Shown in pieces: positions 1 to 5,590 of a stretch of DNA of 5,590 bases (the stretch's first letter is position 1; each line of letters begins with the position of its first letter). The notes beneath the pieces were generated by a model, which had not been told where the DNA came from, ran no database searches, and saw only the letters and a program-made list of their open reading frames with translations. The translations under genes and the position numbers were made by a program. Source of the DNA: Sphingobacteriales bacterium (GTDB lineage Bacteria; Bacteroidota; Bacteroidia; Chitinophagales; Chitinophagaceae); assembly GCA_024640385.1 (NCBI GenBank), contig JAHEFC010000282.1, forward strand, positions 1-5,590. Direction: 5' to 3'.

Positions 1-1
1 C

Positions 2-220
2 CGCGAAGATCCGAAAAATGAAAACCTACTTTACTGTGGTACAGACCTGGGCGTGTATGTGAGCCGTGATAAAGGCCGCAGCTGGCAATCATTACAGGGC
101 AATCTGCCGGCAAGCGTTTCTGTCAATGATCTTTTTGTGCATCCCCGCGACCTGAACATCGTGATCGCAACTTACGGGCGTGGAGTATGGTCATTGGATG
201 ATGCTTCGCGCTTACGATAA
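2..220 (+). CDS. Sortilin/VPS10-like beta-propeller protein, C-terminal fragment
   Basis: This is the last 72 codons of a gene whose start lies left of the window; the frame is open from base 2 to the TAA at 218-220. Residues 21-28 of the fragment (SRDKGRSW) match the Asp-box pattern S-x-D-x-G-x-x-W, which marks a beta-hairpin in BNR/sialidase-type and VPS10/sortilin propellers. The preceding LYCGTDLGVYVS and the closing IATYGRGVWSLDD (residues 55-67) match the final blade of the large 'glycosyl hydrolase' (sortilin N-terminal domain) proteins of Bacteroidota, where the equivalent is usually ATHGRGIWVLDD. Known members are exported and have no firmly established activity, so a hydrolase function should not be assumed. 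The protein stops five residues after the LDD motif, whereas many relatives carry a further C-terminal domain. No terminator hairpin follows it. The family call is fairly secure; the function is unknown. Confidence 0.75.
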   Translation, partial: REDPKNENLLYCGTDLGVYVSRDKGRSWQSLQGNLPASVSVNDLFVHPRDLNIVIATYGRGVWSLDDASRLR

Positions 221-241
221 TTAAAGGTGCTTTTTATTCAT

Positions 242-249
242 TATATTTA
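242..249 (+). promoter_or_regulatory. Weak candidate Bacteroidota -7 promoter element
   Basis: TATATTTA matches seven of eight positions of the Bacteroidota -7 consensus TAnnTTTG (counting the free positions) and lies in the only intergenic space before the kinase gene. Transcription would start near 256, giving a leader of about 40 bases. No matching TTTG element is visible at the expected distance upstream, so the call rests on one imperfect box in A/T-rich sequence. Confidence 0.2.
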
Positions 250-253
250 AGAG

Positions 254-265
254 GAACAGATGTTC
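254..265. promoter_or_regulatory. GAACA-GA-TGTTC palindrome, possible operator
   Basis: A 12-base interrupted palindrome with perfect 5-base arms (254-258 and 261-265) and a 2-base centre lies 28 bases before the kinase start and just downstream of the candidate -7 element. Such symmetry is typical of a dimeric regulator's site. The core also fits GAAC-N4-GTTC, the Gram-positive LexA pattern, but nothing else ties it to SOS control in this phylum. It could equally form a short RNA hairpin. Confidence 0.25.
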
Positions 266-293
266 ACCCTTAAGCCAATCATTATAAGCACCT

Positions 294-3173
294 ATGCGAC
301 TCCGCCTGTTGGTCATAGTTATTTTTTCATATACACTTGTAGCTGAAGCCCAGCATAAAACCAGGGCTATCACCTACACAACAGAACAAGGGCTATCAGA
401 AAATGTTGTCTATTCGGTAATCCAGGATAGCGAAGGTTTCATCTGGGCCGGCACCCATTATGGCCTGAACAGGTTTGACGGATATACATGGAAAAATTTT
501 TATCACAGCAATTACGACAGTTTAAGTTTGCCAGACAATGTGATCTATGACATTGAGCAAGATAAAGACAATCTCTGGCTTAGTTCATCAAAAGGTATCA
601 TCCGGTTTTCAAAAAAATCGTTCAGGTCTGCACTGATCCCTGCCCCGGATCAAAGCCTGAAGGAGGGCTCCTATCACCTCATCGGGATCAACGATAGTCT
701 GATCGCTGTTAGTTTTTTAACGAAAGTTGGCCTGTTAAATACCAGGACCAATGGCCTGCAGATCCTCAGGACGGAACAAAAAAACGATGAAGCTAAGATC
801 GGTTACAACAGATTTTTCCGGACTGGTGGGGGTAAAATATATTTTGCCGCGGATCAAGCTGGTCCGCAGGATCTTTTCCAGGCAGACCCCATTTCAAAAA
901 CAATAAGAAATGTAGTTCCTGAATCCTTATTTCCTTTCGAACCCTTAGGATCGATACAAAACTATTTTATCGATGGAACCAGGCATCACTGGGTATATTA
1001 CAAGAATTTAGGATGGAGGGCTTATGACCATACAGGGAAGCCGGACGATATGCCATTGACTGACCTGCCTACCACCGTGTCAACATCGTCATATGCCGCA
1101 AGCGGCGACAAAGTGTGGCTATCATCCAATGCAGGCGTGATCTGCTACGACATGACGAGGCATACCACAGAGCTGATCAATAACCATGACCACAGCATAC
1201 TGGTCAACAAGGTTTATTGCCTGACCATTGACAGGCAGCAGAATGTGTGGGCAGGCACTTTTGGCGGGGGACTTTCGAAAATATCCACCAGTGATTTTAC
1301 AACCAATTATGGATATCAAAATCAGCCGGATCTGCTGATGGGCAATATGATCACCGGACTGAAGAAAATGAGATCCGGGAATCTTCTCATTTACGATTTC
1401 ACTAACTACGAGGTCCGGGATCAACAATTCAGAAAGATAGAGTCCGGGTCAGTGGGCAGTGATATCATGCAGTATCTCAGGCTGGGCCTGGACATGGATG
1501 AAAAACGTGCCAGGGGCTCTGTTCAGCGGATAAAAGAAATAATAAGGAAATCCGGAGAACCGGTTTTCCTCTACGCTGGAACGGACTCCATGGGTAGGAT
1601 CTATCATAATGGAAATGTATTTGACAGCACGGGGAAAATCATTCTGAAAACTCCCGGTTCTTTCACAAAAATCGTAACGGACAAGTGGGATAATGCCTGG
1701 CTGGCTACCAACGCAGGGTTATATAAGATCCTGCCTGACAACACCGTACGTGGGATAGTATTCCCCAAAAACAAGGCAATGGCGGATTTCATTTTCATTG
1801 ATGCACTCTACACCGGTGACAGTACGCTATGGCTGGCCACACAGGAAGGCCTGATCAAAATGAATTTGCCCTCCATGAAATATGTGAGATACGATGTTGG
1901 TGCAGGCCTCCCGGACAATTATATATACCAGATACAGGATGATAAATTTGGTAACATTTGGGTCAGCACAAATAAAGGCCTTTCATGCCTTAACATAGAA
2001 GAAAACAAATTCAGGAATTTCGGGAAAAGACATGGCCTCGTCAATTCGGAATACAACAGTTTTTCGTCGTGTAAACTGAACGATACCACCCTGGTTTTTG
2101 GAGGAACATCTGGCATAGACTTCATCAACCCGGAAAGCCTGATGGCTTCCTCCAGGTTGGTACCGGACATACTGATCACTGGTGCAAAGATCAACAACAT
2201 TGATACCCTGCTCCAATCTTCCATGACTGTACCATATCGAATGAATAACTGGGAATTCAGTTTCACCACCAACGATTTTGAATTTCCCCAGGACATGTAT
2301 TTCAGATACAGGTTGACTGGGGCTTCAGATGAATGGATATATTCCAAAGGAGTAAACAAGGCAACTTTCAGTATTCTGAAGCCGGGAAAATATGACTTCG
2401 AAGTTCAGGCCTCATATAATAAGAATGAATGGAGTAAAGTGGCTGCAGTTTCATTCCGGATCACGAGGCCTTTTTTTCAAACCTGGTGGTTCCTTTTTTT
2501 GTGCCTGGCGGCAGTTTCGGCATTCATCTTCTGGCTATTCAAATACCGGTTACAGCAAAGGGTCAATATGCTGAATATGCGGAACAGGATCAGCCGGGAC
2601 CTTCACGATGAAGTTGGATCATCCCTGAGCGGTATAAAGATCTTTTCCCAAATGGCCGAAGAAAAAATCGATGTGGATATTGACACTACCAGGCGCTACC
2701 TGCAAAAAGTGCAGCGTTACTGTGAAACGGTACTGAGTTCGATGAATGATATTGTCTGGACCATCAATCCAGACAATGACCGGTTCATAAAAGTGTACAG
2801 AAAACTGCATAGTTATGCCATGTCAGTTGCAGAACCTCAAAATGTCAAAGTAAAATTCTCGGAAAGCGGTATCCTGAACGATCAGCGGCTTAACATGGAA
2901 GACAGGAAAAACCTATACCTCATTGCTAAAGAAGCCATCAATAATGCGATCAAATACTCAGCATGTCAGCATCTTGAGGTGCAAATGAAAAGATCCAAAG
3001 ACAGACTGGTTATGGAGATCAAAGATGATGGAAAAGGATTCGATCCTGCCCTTGCGATCAATGGGAATGGATTAAGAAACATCAGGGAACGTGCTGATGA
3101 AATGAAAGCAGAGCTTGACCTGAATACCAGTAACAAGGGAACGACTGTGCGGGTTTCTGTCAGAATACCCTGA
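294..3173 (+). CDS. Periplasmic-propeller sensor histidine kinase (Reg_prop, Y_Y_Y, HisKA_3, HATPase_c)
   Basis: Membrane-bound sensor kinase of 959 residues that should autophosphorylate in response to an extracytoplasmic signal and pass the phosphate to the regulator encoded at 3218. In order: a signal peptide (about 1-19, ending AEA); periplasmic two-component-propeller repeats, clearest at 39-63, 83-106, 307-331, 457-480, 501-524 and 544-567, each with a D-x-x-G/N-x-(I/L/A)W-(L/V/A)-(A/S/G)-T/S core and a trailing G-L; a Y_Y_Y immunoglobulin-like domain at about 655-723; one transmembrane helix at about 729-749, followed by the basic KYRLQQR; HisKA_3 with phospho-acceptor His771 in SRDLHDEVG; VWTINPDND at 821-829; and HATPase_c with N box around Asn884, DDGKGFDP (911-918) and GNGLRNIRER (923-932). 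All catalytic motifs are intact. There is no HAMP or PAS domain. An in-frame TAA at 285-287 makes ATG 294 the only start that includes the signal peptide. The ligand is unknown; relatives with propellers sense oligosaccharides, but no sugar-use genes are visible here. Confidence 0.93.
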   Translation: MRLRLLVIVIFSYTLVAEAQHKTRAITYTTEQGLSENVVYSVIQDSEGFIWAGTHYGLNRFDGYTWKNFYHSNYDSLSLPDNVIYDIEQDKDNLWLSSSKGIIRFSKKSFRSALIPAPDQSLKEGSYHLIGINDSLIAVSFLTKVGLLNTRTNGLQILRTEQKNDEAKIGYNRFFRTGGGKIYFAADQAGPQDLFQADPISKTIRNVVPESLFPFEPLGSIQNYFIDGTRHHWVYYKNLGWRAYDHTGKPDDMPLTDLPTTVSTSSYAASGDKVWLSSNAGVICYDMTRHTTELINNHDHSILVNKVYCLTIDRQQNVWAGTFGGGLSKISTSDFTTNYGYQNQPDLLMGNMITGLKKMRSGNLLIYDFTNYEVRDQQFRKIESGSVGSDIMQYLRLGLDMDEKRARGSVQRIKEIIRKSGEPVFLYAGTDSMGRIYHNGNVFDSTGKIILKTPGSFTKIVTDKWDNAWLATNAGLYKILPDNTVRGIVFPKNKAMADFIFIDALYTGDSTLWLATQEGLIKMNLPSMKYVRYDVGAGLPDNYIYQIQDDKFGNIWVSTNKGLSCLNIEENKFRNFGKRHGLVNSEYNSFSSCKLNDTTLVFGGTSGIDFINPESLMASSRLVPDILITGAKINNIDTLLQSSMTVPYRMNNWEFSFTTNDFEFPQDMYFRYRLTGASDEWIYSKGVNKATFSILKPGKYDFEVQASYNKNEWSKVAAVSFRITRPFFQTWWFLFLCLAAVSAFIFWLFKYRLQQRVNMLNMRNRISRDLHDEVGSSLSGIKIFSQMAEEKIDVDIDTTRRYLQKVQRYCETVLSSMNDIVWTINPDNDRFIKVYRKLHSYAMSVAEPQNVKVKFSESGILNDQRLNMEDRKNLYLIAKEAINNAIKYSACQHLEVQMKRSKDRLVMEIKDDGKGFDPALAINGNGLRNIRERADEMKAELDLNTSNKGTTVRVSVRIP

Positions 3174-3217
3174 ATTGGGTAGGCAATTAATAGGCGAAAA
3201 AAGCTGAAATTAGAGAC

Positions 3218-3859
3218 ATGGATATACGTGTGGCAATTTTTGAGGACAACGCGATCATGAGCGAAGCTTACCAGACCATCCTGAATTCGACAGAAGGATA
3301 TGTTTGTGTGGGGGCCTTCCCAAACTGCAATAACCTGCTGGCCGATATCGAATTGTCAAAGCCTGAAGTGGTATTGATGGATATTGAAATGAAAGGCATA
3401 GACGGCATTGAGGCTACCAAAAAGATCAGGGAATGGCATCCCGAGATCAGGATCCTGATCCAGACGATCTTTGATAATGAAGATAAAGTATTCGCAGCGC
3501 TATGTTCCGGCGCCTACGGCTATATCACCAAAGATGCACATCCACAGAAAATGCTGGATGCGATACAGGATGTTTATAAAGGCGGAGCAGCATTCAGTCC
3601 GGGCATTGCACTCAAGATCATCCATATGTTCCAGCAGATCGCCCCGGAGCAAAAAAATGAAGAGTACCACCTTAGTGCGAGAGAAAAAGAGATCCTCATC
3701 AAATTAAGCAATGGGCTGAGTTATAAGATGATCGCCTCAGAACTGGGTATTGCCTATGAAACCGTACATTCCCATATCAAGAAGATCTATCAGAAAATGC
3801 ACGTGAACAGTTTATCTGAAGCACTATCCATTGCGTTCAGAAGCAAGATCATTTCGTAA
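3218..3859 (+). CDS. NarL/FixJ (LuxR-type) response regulator
   Basis: Cytoplasmic DNA-binding response regulator of 213 residues, a normal length for the family. The receiver domain spans about 3-120, with the acidic pair Glu9-Asp10, the phosphorylation site Asp55 (LMDIEMKGIDG), Thr83 and Lys105 (TKD), so the full phospho-acceptor set is present. A linker (about 121-150) leads to a LuxR/GerE helix-turn-helix at about 152-207, with LSAREKEIL and the recognition helix region around YETVHSHIKKIYQKM. The gene begins 44 bases after the kinase stop on the same strand with no terminator between, so the two are almost certainly co-transcribed and form a cognate pair. HisKA_3 kinases typically pair with NarL/FixJ regulators, which supports this. 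The start ATG 3218 has only a weak purine run (TAGAGAC) before it, usual for Bacteroidota. Its targets are not identifiable from the window. Confidence 0.94.
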   Translation: MDIRVAIFEDNAIMSEAYQTILNSTEGYVCVGAFPNCNNLLADIELSKPEVVLMDIEMKGIDGIEATKKIREWHPEIRILIQTIFDNEDKVFAALCSGAYGYITKDAHPQKMLDAIQDVYKGGAAFSPGIALKIIHMFQQIAPEQKNEEYHLSAREKEILIKLSNGLSYKMIASELGIAYETVHSHIKKIYQKMHVNSLSEALSIAFRSKIIS

Positions 3860-3892
3860 AAGGGTCCCGCTGAATTATTTATGGCCAGCCTG

Positions 3893-3914
3893 AAACAGGG
3901 AAACTTCCTTGTTT
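3893..3914 (+). terminator. Terminator-like hairpin after the kinase-regulator pair
   Basis: AAACAGGGA (3893-3901) pairs with TCCTTGTTT (3906-3914) through nine pairs, one of them G-T, around an AACT loop. It lies 33 bases beyond the regulator stop. The T tract is only three bases inside the stem and is followed by GG, so as an intrinsic terminator it is weak; its flanking A and T runs make it roughly symmetrical. Confidence 0.5.
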
Positions 3915-3966
3915 GGACAATCTTATCTACCTTTTACCAACCATTACTCACCTTAAAACAAATTCT

Positions 3967-4395
3967 ATGGACTTTCCAAAATTCATTGTTGGCGGTTTGC
4001 TTGGAGGTTTTATCAACTTTTTCCTTGGCTGGCTTGTGTGGGGGATCCTTTTAATGGACTATATGGGCAAACATGCCACCAACGCTACTGCTTTTCGAAC
4101 TGAAGAAGGCATGGTGTTCTGGGCACTGATCCTGAGTAATCTGTTGTTTGGCTTTCTGACGGCTTATATCCTCTATGTGTCAAATGTAAGAACCATTAAA
4201 AACGGTGCAGTGATCGGAGCCATTGCCGGAGCACTGATGACAGGCGCCTACGACCTTGGCATATATGCTCAAATGGATATTTATGATACCGGCATATTTC
4301 TTCCCGATATCCTTGCTTCGGCATTGGTAACCGGTGTGGTTGGTGCAGTGATCGGTTGGTATTATGGAAGAGGGCCCCTGACAAAAGCAGTTTAA
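3967..4395 (+). CDS. Small four-helix integral membrane protein, function unknown
   Basis: A 142-residue hydrophobic protein with four predicted membrane helices at about 6-29, 49-71, 79-101 and 113-133. Both ends probably lie in the cytoplasm: the loop between helices 2 and 3 (VRTIKN) and the C-terminus (GRGPLTK) are basic, while the loops after helices 1 and 3 carry acidic residues. Glycine-rich faces (GGLLGG, IGAIAG, VVGAVIGWYYGR) suggest tight helix packing. Asp96 within helix 3 (AYDLGIY) and Asn58 in helix 2 are buried polar residues that may matter. It resembles a class of short uncharacterised Bacteroidota membrane proteins, loosely like DUF1761-type proteins, but I cannot assign a family. 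I chose ATG 3967; a TTG at 3913 would add 18 residues but lies inside the preceding hairpin. It has its own strong terminator and is separated from the regulator by 107 bases. Confidence 0.82.
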   Translation: MDFPKFIVGGLLGGFINFFLGWLVWGILLMDYMGKHATNATAFRTEEGMVFWALILSNLLFGFLTAYILYVSNVRTIKNGAVIGAIAGALMTGAYDLGIYAQMDIYDTGIFLPDILASALVTGVVGAVIGWYYGRGPLTKAV

Positions 4396-4414
4396 TATCA
4401 AATCATTGTAAGAT

Positions 4415-4446
4415 GAAGGCAACCCAATAGGTTGCCTTCGTTTTTT
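4415..4446 (+). terminator. Strong rho-independent terminator
   Basis: A perfect 10-bp stem, GAAGGCAACC (4415-4424) with GGTTGCCTTC (4430-4439), encloses a five-base loop (CAATA) and is followed by G and six T residues (4441-4446). It sits 20 bases after the stop of the membrane-protein gene and should end that transcript, leaving the DsrE-like gene 39 bases downstream to use its own promoter. Confidence 0.92.
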
Positions 4447-4484
4447 CTGGAGAAAACAATTAAATTACCTACAAATTAAAGTAC

Positions 4485-5099
4485 ATGAACTCCTCAAAAC
4501 AATTCAGGCTTTTTCCCATCATCGTTGTTTGTATTTTTTTCATTCAGACTGCGCAGGCACAACAACCGGCACCTCCAACTAATGCAAGAGCTGCAGCGCT
4601 AAAAGCACACGAGGCAGAACTGATCTACCCTATTATTAATGGAGGCACCAATACAGGAGTTTTCCCGGTAACCGATGTAAGTTTTCCGTTTGCGCATAAA
4701 GGAAAATGCAAACTGGTTTTTGACCTCGGTCAGATGGCCGAAAAAGGAAAAGTAAATGAAGGGCTCGAAGAAGTAATACGGATCATCAACCTGCATGGAG
4801 CAGCGGGCGTAAAAAAAGAAAATCTTGATGCATATGTAGTATTCCATGGCCCTGCAGTCGCTTCATTCCTGGATGATGACCTTTTCAACAAACAGTTCCA
4901 GGTGAACAACCCCAACCTCCCACTGATAAAACAATTACAGGATGCCGGAGTGAAACTTGTTGTTTGCGGCCAAACAGTGGGCTTAAGGAATATGAAACTA
5001 GAATCGTTACCCGATGGCACAATGAAATCCTATTCTGCAAGAACGGCAGTATCTGATCTTGTGCAGAGAGGATATATGAAGTATGAGATAGTGGAGTGA
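4485..5099 (+). CDS. Exported DsrE/DsrF-like family protein
   Basis: A 204-residue protein with a clear type I signal peptide: basic QFR, a hydrophobic core, and a cleavage site after AQA (residue 25), so it should be periplasmic. The mature part, from about 75, follows the DsrE/F alpha-beta fold: strand CKLVFDL, a helix with GLEEVIRIINL, strand LDAYVVFHGPAV, a helix PLIKQLQDAG, and strand VKLVVCGQT with Cys161 at the position where DsrE-type proteins carry their sulfur-carrying cysteine. A C-terminal helix (SARTAVSDLVQRGY) completes the domain. Cytoplasmic relatives such as DsrE and TusD relay persulfide sulfur; the exported members are common but have no firmly established role. A second cysteine, Cys75, is present, so a disulfide is possible after export. 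No sulfur-metabolism genes are nearby. ATG 4485 is the only start that gives the signal peptide; no Shine-Dalgarno sequence is visible. Confidence 0.82.
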   Translation: MNSSKQFRLFPIIVVCIFFIQTAQAQQPAPPTNARAAALKAHEAELIYPIINGGTNTGVFPVTDVSFPFAHKGKCKLVFDLGQMAEKGKVNEGLEEVIRIINLHGAAGVKKENLDAYVVFHGPAVASFLDDDLFNKQFQVNNPNLPLIKQLQDAGVKLVVCGQTVGLRNMKLESLPDGTMKSYSARTAVSDLVQRGYMKYEIVE

Positions 5100-5107
5100 T
5101 CAGAGGT

Positions 5108-5123
5108 GAAAGGCGAAAGGCGA
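5108..5123. repeat. Short heptamer tandem repeat (GAAAGGC, 2.3 copies)
   Basis: GAAAGGC-GAAAGGC-GA lies in the 50-base gap between the DsrE-like gene and the protease-like gene. It is a purine-rich microsatellite-like run. The preceding GAGGTGAAAGG is a further degenerate copy. It may be slippage-prone, but its position about 30 bases before the next start does not show a regulatory role. Confidence 0.55.
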
Positions 5124-5149
5124 GAAATAAAATAAAGTTAGTTTTAACC

Positions 5150-5590
5150 ATGTTTGAAAACGCCATTGAAGACGTATCCAGGTTCACAAGACCCATGCAT
5201 ACCATCATCCGTAATTATAACGGACTCACATCGCCGGCTTCAGCAACCTTCTTTTTTGTGAACGACCGGGGAGTTGCGATCACCTGCAAGCATGTAGCCC
5301 AGTTCATACTGAATGCCGATAAGATCAATCAGAATTTTTCCGGATTCAAACAGGAACTGAATAAGCTGCCCCGGGACGGGAAATTCAAGACTGCCTTGAA
5401 AGGGCTCGAGCTTAAATACCATTACGCGCCTGAAACTGCAGTTCAGATGAAACATAATTTCATGAACTGTTTCGACACCATCTCTGAGATCACCTGTCAT
5501 ATCCATCCCGTACTTGACCTTGCCATCCTTGAGTTCAAGGGATTCAATAAGATTTTCTACACTTCACATGCCAGATTTGTGAAGAACAGC
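5150..5590 (+). CDS. Trypsin-fold serine protease-like protein, N-terminal part (runs off the window)
   Basis: An open frame from ATG 5150 continues without a stop to the window end (147 codons). There is no signal peptide, so the N-terminal part should be cytoplasmic. ATFFFVNDRGVAITCKHVA (residues 32-50) matches the strand-turn-strand and catalytic-His motif of trypsin/DegP-fold proteases (GFFV-DG-ILTNAHV), giving His48. HPVLDLAILEF (119-129) matches the catalytic-Asp motif (D-x-A-V-L-x), giving Asp123. The nucleophile motif GxSG would lie beyond the window, so activity cannot be judged. About 75 residues separate His48 from Asp123, more than in simple DegP-type domains, indicating an insertion (charged and helix-like, about 55-115). 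The start is supported by an in-frame run matching the fold from residue 32 onward, with an A/T-rich leader. Alternatives are an inactive protease-fold domain or a larger multidomain protein. Confidence 0.72.
   Translation, partial: MFENAIEDVSRFTRPMHTIIRNYNGLTSPASATFFFVNDRGVAITCKHVAQFILNADKINQNFSGFKQELNKLPRDGKFKTALKGLELKYHYAPETAVQMKHNFMNCFDTISEITCHIHPVLDLAILEFKGFNKIFYTSHARFVKNS

Larger units (their letters stand above)
225..293. repeat. 8-bp perfect inverted repeat spanning the kinase leader
   Basis: AGGTGCTT at 225-232 is the exact reverse complement of AAGCACCT at 286-293, with a 53-base gap. The right arm ends directly against the kinase ATG at 294. In RNA the two arms could pair and close a loop over the leader, placing the start codon at the base of a stem; in DNA they could be distant half-sites. 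A perfect 8-mer pair in about 70 bases can also arise by chance, so the functional reading is only inference. Confidence 0.35.

Noticed and set aside
254..265. LexA (SOS) box reading of GAAC-N4-GTTC
   Set aside because: The pattern is defined for Gram-positive bacteria, and the flanking gene is a sensor kinase with no link to DNA repair.
1919..2359. 146-codon open frame on the minus strand inside the kinase gene
   Set aside because: It lies wholly opposite the Y_Y_Y and last propeller region of a gene with intact domain motifs, and its translation shows no recognisable motif or domain.
3173..3188. AATTG/CAATT inverted repeat in the kinase-regulator gap
   Set aside because: Five A/T-rich pairs with no T tract are too weak for a terminator, and the two genes are most likely one transcript.
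3912..3935. TTTG followed by TACCTTTT as a Bacteroidota -33/-7 promoter for the membrane-protein gene
   Set aside because: The gap of 12 bases is much shorter than the roughly 19 expected, the -7 box is imperfect, and the TTTG overlaps the hairpin.
3913..3966. TTG start giving an 18-residue N-terminal extension to the membrane protein
   Set aside because: It falls inside the hairpin after the regulator gene, TTG is a rare start, and the ATG at 3967 immediately precedes the first membrane helix.
4885..5208. 107-codon minus-strand open frame over the DsrE-like gene end and the spacer
   Set aside because: It overlaps the coding regions of two better-supported genes and its product has no recognisable feature.
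5240..5506. 88-codon minus-strand open frame at the right edge
   Set aside because: The + strand frame here carries catalytic-His and Asp motifs of a trypsin fold, so the minus frame is a shadow.

Overview
The window looks like an ordinary chromosomal stretch from a member of the Bacteroidota, perhaps close to Chitinophagaceae or Sphingobacteriia. The evidence is a sensor kinase of the periplasmic two-component-propeller plus Y_Y_Y type, A/T-rich gene leaders with little or no Shine-Dalgarno signal, and moderate GC. The exact taxon cannot be fixed from sequence reading alone. All convincing genes are on the + strand.

Layout. Positions 2-220 hold the 3' end of a secreted-type beta-propeller protein (sortilin/VPS10-like, Asp-box motif). 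A 73-base leader (221-293) with two inverted-repeat elements precedes a 959-residue membrane sensor histidine kinase (294-3173). After 44 bases comes its probable partner, a NarL/LuxR-type response regulator (3218-3859). A terminator-like hairpin (3893-3914) closes this pair. Next is a small four-helix membrane protein of unknown function (3967-4395), ended by a strong intrinsic terminator (4415-4446). Then comes an exported DsrE/DsrF-like protein (4485-5099). After a short spacer with a heptamer tandem repeat, the window ends inside a gene starting at 5150. Its 147 visible residues look like the N-terminal half of a trypsin-fold serine protease without a signal peptide.

How the genes work together. 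The kinase and regulator are a split version of the hybrid two-component systems typical of this phylum: a periplasmic propeller senses an unknown signal, the HisKA_3/HATPase module phosphorylates Asp55 of the regulator, and the LuxR-type helix-turn-helix binds target promoters. No target is visible. The genes downstream are separated by terminators and are probably independent units, so no functional link between them is claimed.

No clearly new multi-gene system is visible. The items most worth a second look are the incomplete trypsin-like gene at the right edge (its C-terminal half would decide what it is), the inverted repeats directly upstream of the kinase, and the uncharacterised four-helix membrane protein. 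There are no tRNA or rRNA genes, CRISPR arrays, transposases or integrases. No gene-free stretch exceeds about 110 bases.
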